NCBI GenBank assembly: GCA_021186555.1
Contig: JAJKFL010000012.1
Span: forward strand, 2,889,244 to 2,953,243
DNA length: 64,000 nucleotides
Reading direction: 5' to 3'
Source: Reticulitermes speratus
Lineage: Eukaryota; Arthropoda; Insecta; Blattodea; Rhinotermitidae
In this document: in pieces, positions 21,575-33,414 of the stretch
Layout: every line of letters starts with the position of its first letter
Position numbering within the stretch: position 1 is the stretch's first letter
The notes under the pieces: model-generated
The model's input: the letters and a program-made list of their open reading frames with translations, nothing else
Told to the model about the DNA's origin: nothing
Databases searched by the model: none
Made by a program: the position numbers and the translations under genes

Positions 21575-22715
21575 CAGGAAATCTACAGGCAATAACAGGA
21601 CAGGAAATCTACAGGCAATAACAGGACAGTAAATCTGCTGGCAGTAACGGAACAGGAAATTACTGGCAGTAACAGAACACGAAATCGACAGGCAATAACA
21701 GGACAGGAAATCTACAGGCAATAACAGGACAGGAAATTTACAGGCAATAACAGGACAGTAAATCTGCTGGCAGTAACGGAACAGGAAATTACTGGCAGTA
21801 ACAGAACACGAAATCGACAGGCAATAACAGGACAGGAAATCTACAGGCAATAACAGGACATGAAATCTACTGGCAGTAACTGAACAGGAAATCTACAGGC
21901 AATAACAGGACAGGAAATCTACTGGCAGTAACAGAACAGGAAATCTACAGGAAATAACAGGACAAGAAATATACAGGCAATAACAGGACATTAAATCTAC
22001 TGGCAGTAACGGAACAGGAAATCTACAGGCAATAACAGGACAGGAAATCTACAGGCAATAAACAGGACAGTAAATCTGCTGGCAGTAACGGAACAGGAAA
22101 TTACTGGCAGTAACAGAACACGAAATCGACAGGCAATAACAGGACAGGAAATCTACAGGCAATAACAGGACAGGAAATTTACAGGCAATAACAGGACAGT
22201 AAATCTGCTGGCAGTAACGGAACAGGAAATTACTGGCAGTAACAGAACACGAAATCGACAGGCAATAACAGGACAGGAAATCTACAGGCAATAACAGGAC
22301 ATGAAATCTACTGGCAGTAACTGAACAGGAAATCTACAGGCAATAACAGGACAGGAAATCTACTGGCAGTAACAGAACAGGAAATCTACAGGAAATAACA
22401 GGACAAGAAATATACAGGCAATAACAGGACATTAAATCTACTGGCAGTAACGGAACAGGAAATCTACAGGCAATAACAGGGCAGGAAATCTGCTGGCAGT
22501 AACGGAACAGGAAATTACTGGCAGTAACAGAACACGAAATCGACAGGCAATAACAGGACAGGAAATCTACAGGCAATAACAGGACATGAAATCTACTGGC
22601 AGTAACGGAACAGGAAATCTACAGGCAATAACAGGACATGAAATCTACTGGCAGTAACGGAACAGGAAATCTACAGGCAATAACAGGGCTGGAAATCTAC
22701 AGGCAGTACCACAAC
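21575..22715. repeat. 26-bp minisatellite with higher-order repeat of about 440 bp
   Basis: About 44 units of the type aggaaatctacaggcaataacaggac and a variant with ctggcagtaacggaac. A distinctive run (ggacatgaaatctactggca ... ggacattaaatctactggca) starts at about 21857 and again at about 22298, a shift of 441 bp or 17 units. Larger blocks have therefore been duplicated. Reverse ORFs of 80-100 codons are repeat artefacts. Confidence 0.95.
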
Positions 22716-23241
22716 GAAAGCACATGTTCCGCTATTCTCACACTTCCAAACTTGTTTAATACTTGTAAACACGTGACAGGCACGTCATTTCGCACGTTCT
22801 CACGGCAGACGCGCTACAACAAGCTACAGAACATATCAACAACTAGAAGACAACGCATTTAATGACACTGAACCACATGAACATGGCCCGTAAATAGGAA
22901 CCGCGATGTGCAGGTCTTCTGTTTTGTCGGACAGGCCGACAGCGACAAGAACTGGTCATTATTACTACAAGGAACGGGTGTGGCAGCTGATAAAGACTGT
23001 TGCTATTTGGTAACTGATCCACGTGAATGATTTGCATAGGTAAAAACGTCAGGCATTCAAACTGCCCACAATGATTAGAAACAGCATTTCTTCGACATTG
23101 CTTCACCAAATATCTTCCTTCTTTTCACTGATAAAGCTTCAAATAATATATCTTGCCTTCCCACATGGAATGCTGTTTGTACTAACAAGAATACGACACA
23201 AATACTTCCGTAGTTACGTTGCATTATCTGTATGCGTAGTT
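22716..23241. other. No recognisable feature
   Basis: Unique-looking sequence with no supported ORF. Confidence 0.4.
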
Positions 23242-23249
23242 ACGTAGTC

Positions 23250-23692
23250 CAGTGGTATTCAACCTTTTTTGTTCGCGTACCCCCAGATGTAATTTCTCTT
23301 CAACTTTGTACCCCCAAAGTTGTTGGTGCATAATTCAAGTTATACACAGTCTATAATCTACATCTAAAATAAGTTAAATAAATTACATCCAAAATAATGT
23401 ATTTAAGAATAAGTTTTAAATGAGAAAAAGGAGAGTCAAGCTATTATATAACAAATATATTATATGCACTATGTGGAATAAAATGAAACTAGCCGCCCAG
23501 ATAACAATCGCATAAAGGAGAGAGAAAGAGAGAGATGGCGCTCCCAAATCGCATGTCCTTACGTCCGGTCTCTTGTGGCTAACCCTAAATCTGGCCCTGA
23601 TTATTCAGTGTTTATCATGAAATAATACATTTTTTTTTTTATTTTACGTACCACCTAAGAGGTCTTCGCGTACCCCCGGTTGAATACCACTG
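23250..23692. mobile_element. hAT-type MITE, 443 bp, with perfect 8-bp TSD
   Basis: Terminal inverted repeats cagtggtattcaacc at 23250 and ggttgaataccactg ending at 23692. Subterminal matches also occur (ttcgcgtaccccc / tcgcgtacccccgg). An exact 8-bp duplication, acgtagtc, lies at 23242-23249 and 23693-23700. CAGTGGT termini and 8-bp TSDs are diagnostic of hAT transposons. No transposase is present, so it is non-autonomous. Intact ends and TSD suggest a fairly recent insertion. Confidence 0.95.
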
Positions 23693-23700
23693 ACGTAGTC

Positions 23701-24542
23701 GACATTGCACGTTTCAAAGCCCAGCTGTTACTTTATGTACCACCGGACATAGGAACTGTTTGCGCATGTGACACGCACACACGCCTGCGCACTGCCCACT
23801 CAAATCACACTGCGTGAAACAAAGCCTCCCTTGACCAAAGCCAAACACATAAGGGTACTCACTGCTTTCCACAAGTACTCCATGTCGTTCACGACAGTCC
23901 ACTGGACTTTAGCTTCATCAGCACTGTGCTATAAGCAGTGTCTTATCAGAGATGGCGGGGTGCCAGTGATAACACACTGTGGTCCTGGGTTCAGAATTCC
24001 AAGCAAAAAGAAAGTCTCAGTTTTATAAGGCGCAACATGAAGCACCTCTCACCTGAATGCTGACGTCATCTTACCTATCCCGTTGTTTCAGATACCATCA
24101 ATTCAACCTCAAACAATTTACCGTCATTTTATATTTATTTCGTATCTGTATAAAGCCTGATAATGGCCTCTCCGGGCCGAAACATGTAGCGTGTTGTAAA
24201 CAAAACACTCTATCACAATTTGTTGTAATATATATTTGACAGTCTTCTCAATCAATTGATATTTCAAGTATTGTTTTAACAGTCAGTTCGTACCTACCAT
24301 AAATGTGTTACTTAAAGTTACCAGCGGTATACAGAGTTACCATTGTCGTATAAAGTTTTAAGGGACAAAAACTCTGTTCTCAAGAACGAGGTTCTGGCGA
24401 TCACGTCATGGCGGTATAATTTCTACATTTATACAGCAGAATAAATGCCAATGCTAACAATTGAAGGAAGGAGGGAAAAGAGAAGGCAGTATGTCTCTGG
24501 AAAGACTGAATGTTCATCGATCAAATGGCACAGCATGTTCGT
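23701..24542. other. No gene recognised; one hammerhead-like module
   Basis: At 24156-24195: cctgataatggcctctccgg, then gccgaaacatgtagc. GGCC/GGCC pairs around a 6-nt loop directly before GAAAC. The rest is unremarkable. Confidence 0.45.
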
Positions 24543-25070
24543 GTCCTTTGGGCAGGTAATATCTTAAACTGATGGCAGTTTCCTTTGGGCAGGTAATATC
24601 TTAAACTGATGGCAGTTTCCTTTGGGCAGGTAATATCTTAAACTGATGGCAGTTTCCTTTGGGCAGGTAATATCTTAAACTGATGGCAGTTTCCTTTGGG
24701 CAGGTAATATCTTAAACTGATGGCAGTTTCCTTTGGGCAGGTAATATCTTAAACTGATGACAGTTCCCTTTGGGCAGGTAATATCTTAAACTGATGACAG
24801 TTTCCTTTGGGCAGGTAATATCTTAGACTGATGACAGTTCCCTTTGGGCAGGTAATATCTTAAACTGATGACAGTTTCCTTTGGGCAGGTAATATCTTAG
24901 ACTGATGACAGTTTCCTTTGGGCAGGTAATATCTTAAACTGATGACAGTTCCCTTTGGGCAGGTAATATCTTAAACTGATGACAGTTTCCTTTGGGCAGG
25001 TAATATCTTAAACTGATGACAGTTTCCTTTGGGCAGGTAATATCTTAGACTTATGACAGTTCCCTTTCCA
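24543..25070. repeat. 37-bp minisatellite, about 14 copies
   Basis: Unit tttcctttgggcaggtaata then tcttaaactgatggcag. The left half has atggcag and the right half atgacag, with scattered cttagact and gttccct variants. This polarity shows growth from different founders at the two ends. Confidence 0.96.
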
Positions 25071-25390
25071 ATGTACCAGAACCTTTCATCCTACAACACA
25101 TAATTTTACGAGTACAGCAGCAGCTGATACAGGTTCATAAAACAACAGTAGTACCAACTGCTAGAAACTACCAACCGGAGAGTTCATTGCCAGTCAGCAA
25201 CTAAAAAGGAAAAAGCTGACAAGAGTGAAGCTTAAAACATCCATTCCGCGTCACAGAGTTCTATTTGCGTCAGTTGACGTCAGCGACGTTCGAACATTCC
25301 CAGTTTCCATTATTTCATCGCGAACCGTTTCAATACAGCGCGACACACATCTCGTTTTGAAGTCCGTAGGAACGAAGGAAGATGCGAGAA

Positions 25391-25990
25391 AAATTTATGT
25401 TGACCAGTTCGCACTGTCTGTTACCTCGAATAAAGTGCGATAAGCAATATAAATTTATGCTGACCAGTTCGCACTGTCTGTTACCTCGAATAAAGTGCGA
25501 TAAGCAATATAAATTTATGCTGACCAGTTCGCACTGTCTGTTACCTCGAATAAAGTGCGATAAGCAATATAAATTTATGCTGACCAGTTCGCACTGTCTG
25601 TTACCTCGAATAAAGTGCGATAAGCAATATAAATTTATGTTGACCAGTTCGCACTGTCTGTTACCTCGAATAAAGTGCGATAAGCAATATAAATTTATGC
25701 TGACCAGTTCGCACTGTCTGTTACCTCGAATAAAGTGCGATAAGCAATATAAATTTATGTTGACCAGTTCGCACTGTCTGTTACCTCGAATAAAGTGCGA
25801 TAAGCAATATAAATTTATGTTGACCAGTTCGCACTGTCTGTTACCTCGAATAAAGTGCGATAAGCAATATAAATGTATGTTGACCAGTTCGCACTGTCTG
25901 TTACCTCGAATAAAGTGCGATAAGCAATATAAATTTATGTTGACCAGTTCGCACTGTCTGTTACCTCGAATAAAGTGCGATAAGCAATAT
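25391..25990 (+). repeat. 60-bp minisatellite, 10 copies, carrying a fortuitous 224-codon ORF
   Basis: Each unit is exactly 60 bp (aaatttatg, c/t, tgaccagttcgcactgtct, gttacctcgaataaagtgcg, ataagcaatat) with almost no other variation. Because 60 is divisible by three and one frame has no stop, 25382-26056 reads as tandem FMLTSSHCLLPRIKCDKQYK. The ORF has no flanking coding context, and variation is not codon-structured (one t-to-g change at 25875 alters an amino acid). I treat it as non-coding. Confidence 0.93.
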
Positions 25991-28026
25991 AAATTTTCAC
26001 CAAAATCCGTTCAACGAATCCAGAGTTCTTGCAATTGTAGCCAGACAGAAGGATGACGCGGTTTAATAGGCACTAAGCAAGCTTTCGAACGCGTCTATAA
26101 CTATCTTATACAGCAATCGGTTGGCGAGTTTTTGCTTATACGAGATGCACAAATTAGCACACTTATTCCAATCTGCGACACTATTTTAGCCTACACCAGC
26201 TCCTTCCTCTCGCAAACCGATAGTTGTTGCCGGCGCCCCTGTTCGGCTGTATCGATTCCCGAATTATCTCGAATGTGCGGAATCCAATCCTAATGACACA
26301 CCAACTACAGCCTCGAAGAAAGTACTTTCTAATATGCACTAAACTTTTGAGTTACATTCGTGTGAATAATAGGGACGATATCTAATGTTCGTGCATTTTC
26401 CACACAACTTTAAAGATATAACTGTCGTTCACGCACAGGCTAACAAATCACACTGACATTTAAATACAGCAATTGATCATTAGTGCTATTCTGTTCATAC
26501 TTAGGTATCGCTGTGTGTTGTATTAAGGCGAACTGGTAACTTTGAGACGAAAAGTTCGACCTCAGAAGTAAATTACAATTTATAACACAGAAATTAATGA
26601 GATATTAATTTTCGTTATACGACTTCTTGTCGTATTACCAGTTTTCAAGGAATGAATTAGGCCCATAAACCGATGAAATATTATATTTTCCTATGTTAAT
26701 GATTAGGATCGAAAATAGTTTTAGGATCGTATTACAGTTTACAGGACTTTGCAAATCCACTTGCAGAAAATAAACAGTAAACAAGAACGACATTTTAATC
26801 AGTGGTGTAGGTATGATTTTTGAGACCCCACGCAAAGCGTATCTATCTGTTCTGCTTTACCCGTTAGGTATATGGCCACTTTTATGAAGCTGTCACATAA
26901 GGCATGGTTTTCAAGTAAAACTGTATTACAATTATATGCAGAATCAGCGTTGCCAACCTACCAACGAACAACCGCCCTACCAAACATTCAAAATTATGTT
27001 ACATTTCCCAAAATCATGCCACGCTAAATGTTTCGGTGTCTCTTATAAACTGGTAACAGTTGCGCCCATAAGTCGCCAAATAATGTAACCCTCTACGAAG
27101 TATCTAACAAAAAAGTCTCCTTAAGATATTAAATTTCGCGACTGTAACGAAACTTGATATGTGTTATTATTATGCTACGGTTGGTAACGCTGAGGCGGAT
27201 CCGCGCGAAGTTGACGTCTCGCGAACACGCTCGAATTCGCCGAAAATAGTGGGCGCTGTAGTGAAAAAAAAAATTGCGGATGAGATCGTGGTCCCCTATG
27301 CTCTGCATATTATTGCTGTATGGTAGCCACGCCTCTGACTTTAATACATAATTTGTGTAAGGAAATCTCTGGAAAAAGGGTCACACAGGATATAAGACAA
27401 TAAGGATAATATTAACATGGATTTTACAAAGGCTTTGACCAGGATGGGAGGGGGTTGTGGAACTGGCACAGGATCGTGTCCAGTGGTAGTCTTTGGTATT
27501 AGCAGTGTTGAACCTTCTACTTCCACTACCAGAGAAGTAGTTAATTAGTAAGACTGACGTTATGAAAATAGGTTGTGAGGATGGGAGGTGGATGTGACTT
27601 GCTCGCGATGGTGTGAAGTGGTGGGCTTTGGTGTTAGCGGTATTTATCATTTGGGTTATGTTACCAGACAGTTAACTAACTTGAACCCTCCAAAGAAATA
27701 CAATTACAAGTCGTTACGCGTAAGCAATGGTGACCGTACACAGGCCACCCAATATCGAGATTCGACCCCATAACAATTACAGGAACATCTGACATTGAAC
27801 GAAGTATATTACTTTAGAATCAATTGTTTGTTTCGTTGGAGCATGAAAACTGACGTCTAAAATACTGTGGTAGACAGTCAACTTGGGAATGTAACTTTCG
27901 TGGCGCCGGCATGTTATTTCTTGACCGTATAAGGTCATAGCACAGCTTGTCAAGCAAGTTCTAGCAAACGTGTGAAATATGATACAATGTCCGCATGCGT
28001 ATTAGCTGTAATTATTAATACTTATC
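25991..28026. other. No gene recognised
   Basis: Two short related blocks occur at 27418-27500 and 27568-27650 (ggatgggagg-, tggcacaggatcgtgtcc / tgctcgcgatggtgtga, ggtattagcagt / ggtgttagcggt), an imperfect duplication 150 bp apart. A reverse ORF at 26635-26835 ends in KYNISSVYGPNSFLENW, faintly LINE-endonuclease-like. Nothing is firm. Confidence 0.35.
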
Positions 28027-29530
28027 GCTTACCCCTCTTCTTTCTTCGTGACCCAGCATTTGATCTTTAAATGTAAAATCGCTTGTGGTATAAATTATGC
28101 TTTTGTCTTGTTTACCAGTGCAGAAAATCACGGTCAAAGCAGTTCTACAACAACAGCTGTTCTTGTACTTGCACAGTTATCCTGTAGATGTCAGGAAAGC
28201 ACAGATGAGCTTCTGTCGGAGCACAAGGACAACACTCCACAAGAACGATGGTGCAACTATCTTGCATTTTAACTGCATTGACCCTCACCACCAATCAAAA
28301 GAAACTTCCGTAACTATTTTCTTGTATGACAACACATAAGGACCTAAACGTGTTGTGTTTCATATCTGAATATAAACCGTTATAAGGCAAAGAAAAGCAG
28401 TCAACCGGAGTTATTTATTAATGGAACAACTTGCTTGTTTTATATTTTTGTAGCCCGATGATGGCTTAAATTCTTTACTGTAGCATCATGGCTTAAAAAA
28501 AAAAGCCGAAACATCTTGCTGCGTTTACAGAACACGCAATTTGCTTTCTTATAAACCCTTGTGTTTGATTGCTCTCCTTATGTTATGCTTTCGCAGCGGT
28601 GGTCTCCGTTTTTCTGAGACATACGCAGCGTCAGTGGGTGCCGACATTTCGAGATAATGTGATGGTCCCACCTTCCAGGGTACCAGTGACGCGGCGCCAT
28701 ATACCAGAACGGAGTCATCGTAACGAAATTATAAACTTCTACATGTGTATTGCTTTCATACAATGCAGAAACGACCAACAGCTTGCCCAATATTTATTAC
28801 GGATTCCAACATTTCCTAGATAAGGCAACTTGATATAGGGCACACTGGGGATCGGACAAACAATGGCGTTGAATAAAATTTCCAGTTACCGGAGAGGGCA
28901 ACAGATACACACAAAACAGAGCCGTGCAATGTCCTTTACTTAGGCGTTACTGCAGCTTGTATTGACCAAATATACGGCGACAGGCGCCACACAAAACATA
29001 TTAATTTTAGATCAACTGAATTAATTACGTTCCAACGTGAAATTGAAGCCCAAAATCACGCGGTAAAATACTTCCGTCTGAAAAAATTGTCTTGGTTGTG
29101 GTGAATTACTTCGTCTACTTGCAACCGACAGCTGTGAAATACTGCCTATTGCGCGCCAACTAACATAACAAATCATTAACAGTGCATATTACTTACCCGT
29201 CTTCTTTCTTTGTCATACAAATTTTCATCTTGGAATTAGTCACCTGCACGATAAATCACAGTGTGATCTTGTTTAGCACCGTACGAACGAAATAACGATC
29301 AGTTTACATGTACCACAACAGCAATAACACAACACTTCGTCCCGCTGCTCTTATCCATATCACGAATTACTATGCTTCGTGACACGGTTGCTCTGTACCA
29401 CAGATTACTACTACCGCTCTGTACGTACTCGGTAGATAGCAGCGGTCGGGATGGTTTGTTTTGCATGTCCAAGAACAGTGATAGAATTATCTTTCGTTTT
29501 TGAGTGCATTGCTATGGTAACCAATCAAAT
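28027..29530 (-). other. Duplicated promoter/first-exon-like unit (two diverged copies)
   Basis: Two blocks share ordered motifs on the - strand: an inverted CCAAT region (gaaacttccgt next to ccaatcaaa, 28291-28316 and 29521-29545), then about 260-320 bp downstream a splice-donor-like end. The ends are aagaaagaagagg|ggtaagc at 28046-28027 and aagaaagaagacg|ggtaagt at 29209-29191. In the second copy an ATG at 29228 would give MKICMTKKEDG before the donor. This could be a duplicated gene start or simply an old duplication. The product is unknown. Confidence 0.3.
29508..29521 (-). promoter_or_regulatory. RFX X-box-like motif
   Basis: The reverse strand reads GTTACCATAGCAAT, one base from the palindromic X-box GTTACCATGGTAAC-type consensus (GTNRCC, two bases, RGYAAC). 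It lies beside a CCAAT box upstream of the candidate - strand exon at about 29197-29228. X-boxes mark ciliary genes, but a 14-mer match alone is weak. Confidence 0.3.
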
Positions 29531-29718
29531 TAAACTTCCGTTACCCTTTACAAGTATGAGAACTTATACGGAACAAATTATGCACTTACGTTGGTTGATA
29601 CATGTTGAATTAAACGGTTGGCGTTACAGTAAATTACCCTGCCGCACAGCGCCTGGTGCCAAATCTGTCTCTGTAAGAGCCACCAGATAAACTAACTACA
29701 TGGAGGGGAGTCATTCGT

Positions 29719-29762
29719 CCTGAAGGTGACAACTGCAGCGTTTGCCAAAACGTCGGGAAATA
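29719..29762 (+). repeat. Hammerhead-like module remnant
   Basis: cctgaaggtgacaactgcag, then cgtttgccaaaacgtcggga: the CTGAAG ... AAAACGTCGG arrangement with a degraded stem. Confidence 0.4.
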
Positions 29763-30197
29763 TTCTTCTACACAGGCCAACACCGCAAGCGTGTCCGGTG
29801 CAGTGATCATAAGACGGATATGGTTAAGGATGAAAATTAGCAACAATTCCTCCATTTCAAATCCGACCAACGAAAAGGCCACAATCCCCAGCTTACCATT
29901 CAGGGGACTGTGGTCATTTAAAATAATGACACTGCTGAACGTGCGCATGAAAATGCGAGTAATGTCAGACAATGGAAGGAGCCGTGGTAAGGGCAGAAAT
30001 TACAGTTAATGGGATGAAATGGAATATCGGTGGGGGAGGGGTGGGGGGGGGGGTAGAAGACTAAGAAGACTATTAGTCCACACATTTTTACCATTGGTGG
30101 ACATAATAAACCTGTTTAAAAGAAGAGTTCTACATGATATGTAGGTAATGCGGTATTCTCAAAATTTATTGGCATTCAACACTGATTTTATCCTAAA

Positions 30198-30282
30198 GTT
30201 TCGGGACTACTTGTCTGTCCCATCTTCAGGGTCTCATTCACCTCGAGACCCTGAAGATGGGATAGACAAGTAGTCCCAAAAC
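30198..30282. repeat. 38-bp-arm inverted repeat of hammerhead-like modules
   Basis: gtttcgggactacttgtctg (arm 30198-30235) is the near-exact reverse complement of the arm 30245-30282, with a 9-bp spacer. Each arm is itself a CTGAAGA-T-GGGA ... TCCC-AAAC module, so two modules lie head to head. Confidence 0.9.
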
Positions 30283-30299
30283 GTTGGTTTCTTACCAAA

Positions 30300-31009
30300 A
30301 AATGACGCTGGGTAAAAACCCAAAAGACTTTATACAACATTACGACCACGGTGGAAGCCTTCAATCGCATAAGCTAAGAGTTACTCAACAAGTTACTGTA
30401 TTTTATGGAAGCTGAAGATAAAATAAATAACATAACGTAACCTAATTACCAATATGACTGAATGTAATAGTGAATTAATATAATGACATGCATGTCAGTG
30501 ATAGGACTGTTTAATTGCAGGGCAAATGTAAGTGGCATATGTGCTGGTTTTGAGTCCATCTTTGTAGGCCTCCTTTTACTTAAAACAATTCAGAAGGAAG
30601 ATTTTGAAATGGACTTACAAGTGCTGAAAACAAGGAAGTATTGCAGACGTGGTATCAACTGGATGGTCGTGCCCAACCACCTGCCTACGAATTGCACCCT
30701 ACTGCCAGCCAAATTTCCAAAACTTAAGGTTTGGAATGAAATTTATATTTTCATCCAAAGTAGAGATAATAGATGGCGTTGGAACAGTTGAATCCAAGAC
30801 ATGGCTCTTCTACCCACAGCAGTTTCCTATCCCACCCCATTTACAATTATGAATGAGAACATTATGGATGTAATGCTTAGGTGGACAACATTACTTTCTA
30901 CCAATAAATAAATAAGTGAATGAATAAATTAATTAATAAATTAAATAAATAATCTAACCTCACCTCACCTCAATGACCGAAGTGACGAAAGTGACCAAAC
31001 CATAGAAAA
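30300..31009. other. No gene recognised
   Basis: A 102-codon forward ORF (30483-30791) shows no family resemblance. AATA-rich low-complexity sequence lies at 30904-30955. Confidence 0.35.
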
Positions 31010-31510
31010 GTTTCATAATCACTGTTCTAGCGAGTGTTCTGCTTGGTGTGTGACTAGCTAGCCTGGCTGTATTGTAGTCTTACCACATAATTTGTCTGTA
31101 GGAAACATCCCCAGAAGAGAGCACTGGCGTTAAGGAAGAGAAGGAACTCTTTTTCCTCTTGGTGAACCTTTTCCTGCAGGGACTAAGGGATACTTAACCT
31201 CACTGCTGTCATGGAACCAAGTAAGTGTTAAGTATAAATTTTATAATTTAAAAGTGATAGACGTTGTGTGTAAGTATGTGCGTTGTGTTGTTAAAGTTTG
31301 TAATTTGTTTCACTGCATAATAATAATAAATGTAGTGTTCACCAAATATTGGCAGGGCATGTAGCATTCATGGGAGGCCTCAGAAATTACATACTTTGTT
31401 GGTCAGAGAAACTGAATGGAAGAGTAAATAGCACACAGGTTGTTGTTGCCAACTCCAACTCAATGGAAGAGATTAGTTTGGAGTCCTAGACATAGATGGA
31501 AGCTATTAAC
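31010..31510 (+). repeat. Segmental duplication, copy A
   Basis: Shares ordered blocks with 33415-33880: gtaggaaa-, gaaggaactcttt, aaccttttcctgcagggactaa, ctctgtcatgg-type, agtataaattttataattt, gtcagagaaactga, gagattagtt and cctagacatag. Similarity is roughly 70-80 percent by eye, with indels. Copy A includes atggaaccaagtaagt, a possible tiny exon with donor, but copy B lacks the donor. Confidence 0.7.
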
Positions 31511-32780
31511 ATCATGTTACGTAAGGTGTGATGTTGCTGATGGGATTGTTCTGGCTCAGGGTGCTTGTAAACCCAGAACGAATGTTCTTTCTGTATGTAA
31601 TGTGGGAAGCTTCTGTATTTGTTGAGGGACTGCTTTGTTTACAAGAAGTCAGTGCTCTGGGCTGGATGACCAAGGAATCATCCATCAATTTCTGGGAGGG
31701 GAAAAATTTTCTCCCATCATCAAAGCATACAGACAACCTCTGAGGCCAGCCCAGCCTTCTGTTTAGTCCGTGCTCAGGGTAAATCAGCTGGGCCAGGAAG
31801 GAAACCGCTTATCTCTGTGTTGTGCCGGGGTTAAGAATGTGTGGAACTGTATTGTGCTATTCCTATACGCCCCTCTATACCCTCACTGTGTGGTGCTTAT
31901 TGAAACATGGAGACAGCTTTACCCTATATGATGTGTTTATGTTAATGAGGTGTGTTGATCACAGCACAAACTGTTGTGTACACAGTAGTAGGTGGCTTAC
32001 AATTTAAAATAATGTACCTGTTCACGGCATCAGTGGCAAAATGCTGTTCTAAGTGTTGAGGAATGACCATGTGGTCGTTATCTGTGCACACTGTCGTCTG
32101 GCACCTCAGGGCCTTCAGTTTGAGAAGGAAGATCACTGTCTTGTTGGATGTAGCACAGTGTAGTCTGGTAGAGAGGCACCATTATTGTTTAGCCTACTGC
32201 CTTCATCTTCTGCAGTGATGGAAGCAAAGGTTTCTGTGAAAACATTGGTGCCATTCTAGCAGACTGCACAGCGTCACATAAAAGATGACAGTAATGTAGA
32301 TGGGAAAAAACACATCTCACAAGATGAAGTTTCTCCCCCCCAAATGATAACATGTCTTCCACAAGGGACAACAGTAAAGGTGTGTGTCATGTTAAATTGG
32401 AGTTTGTTTTCTGTGTTCAGATTGGAAAGCAAACAATTACAGAGGCAAATGTAGATCGGTTTGCATTGCGTTGTGTAGTAGCTGATACAAATGTGTGAGC
32501 TTGGTGTCTGGTGAGTGGGTGTTGGCAGGTGTGTGTGGGTAGAATGGAGAGATGATGGTTAACTGAAAGACCTGCAGTTATGTGTCATAAGGCCTGCTAA
32601 GCCCACAAAAGCAGATATTTCCTTGTCATAATGTTTTCAGTTCAGGCAGTATATATTTACCTTGTTACTCTCAACTGCGTTCATGGGGTTGTTAACTTAT
32701 TTGACATTTTCAGACTTTCGTGTATACAGCATGTCACTTTTCCAGATCTGAGTACATGTCTTGCTTTTATATAAGAAAAT
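31511..32780. other. No gene recognised
   Basis: Only short ORFs of about 60-75 codons. No repeat family recognised. Confidence 0.35.
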
Positions 32781-32782
32781 AA

Positions 32783-32905
32783 ATAAATAAGTAAATAGAT
32801 ACATAGGTAGGTAGGTAGGTAGATAGATAGATAGATAGATAGAATAGATATGATAGATAATAATAGATAGTAACAGACACAGACGGATGGACAGACAGAC
32901 AGTAT
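32783..32905 (+). repeat. GATA/GGTA/CAGA microsatellite cluster
   Basis: aataaataaataag, then (ggta)n, (gata)n, interrupted atagatag, then gacagacagacag. Confidence 0.95.
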
Positions 32906-32984
32906 TTGAACAATTTATACCAACAAATGCACACAGACATATAATGTCAATAGTTTATTTTATTAATAGCTTTCCCCAGTACGT

Positions 32985-33035
32985 ATTTCGGCATGCTTAC
33001 ATCACCATCTTCAGGAGGTCGTTGAAGTTTTCTAA
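32985..33035 (-). repeat. Hammerhead-like module
   Basis: Reverse strand: cctcctgaagatggtgatgt, then aagcatgccgaaatacgtac: the CTGAAGA ... CCGAAA-ACGT pattern with a GGTGATG/GCATGCC stem region. Confidence 0.4.
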
Positions 33036-33295
33036 CATAGACCAATATTTATAAAATACATCCCAACAGTCATAGTTATGTATAATAATGTTACAATGTT
33101 AATCAGTGTCACTATATATAAAATTGTACAATGGTAAATATTAATAAAATTAATAAAACTGTATAAAATTATTGGGTTACATAGTATAATGTAACTGATA
33201 AATTATTGGCAGAGAGGTCTTGCGTTTTGGCTTGTGTGTTGCTGTACGTTGGTTATCTGTGTGTGCTGCTGTGCGGTGAAATGTCCTTGTCGCAT

Positions 33296-33325
33296 GGTAT
33301 CTGTGTGATTAGTCACACAGATACC
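33296..33325. repeat. Perfect 13-bp hairpin
   Basis: ggtatctgtgtga, loop ttag, tcacacagatacc: an uninterrupted 13-bp stem. Confidence 0.95.
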
Positions 33326-33414
33326 GTGAATGACCAGAATGACCAAATCGTAAGAAGGTTGCAAACCACTGTTGTCTGTTGTACTTGGTATTTCACAAGC
33401 GCGACTGTATTCCA

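Noticed and set aside
25382..26056. 224-codon ORF of 20-residue repeats
   Set aside because: Explained by a stop-free 60-bp minisatellite unit. No promoter, splice site or homology.
26635..26835. LINE endonuclease fragment (KYNISSVYGPN)
   Set aside because: Only one short motif resembles the VYGPN block of AP-endonucleases, with no supporting flanking motifs.
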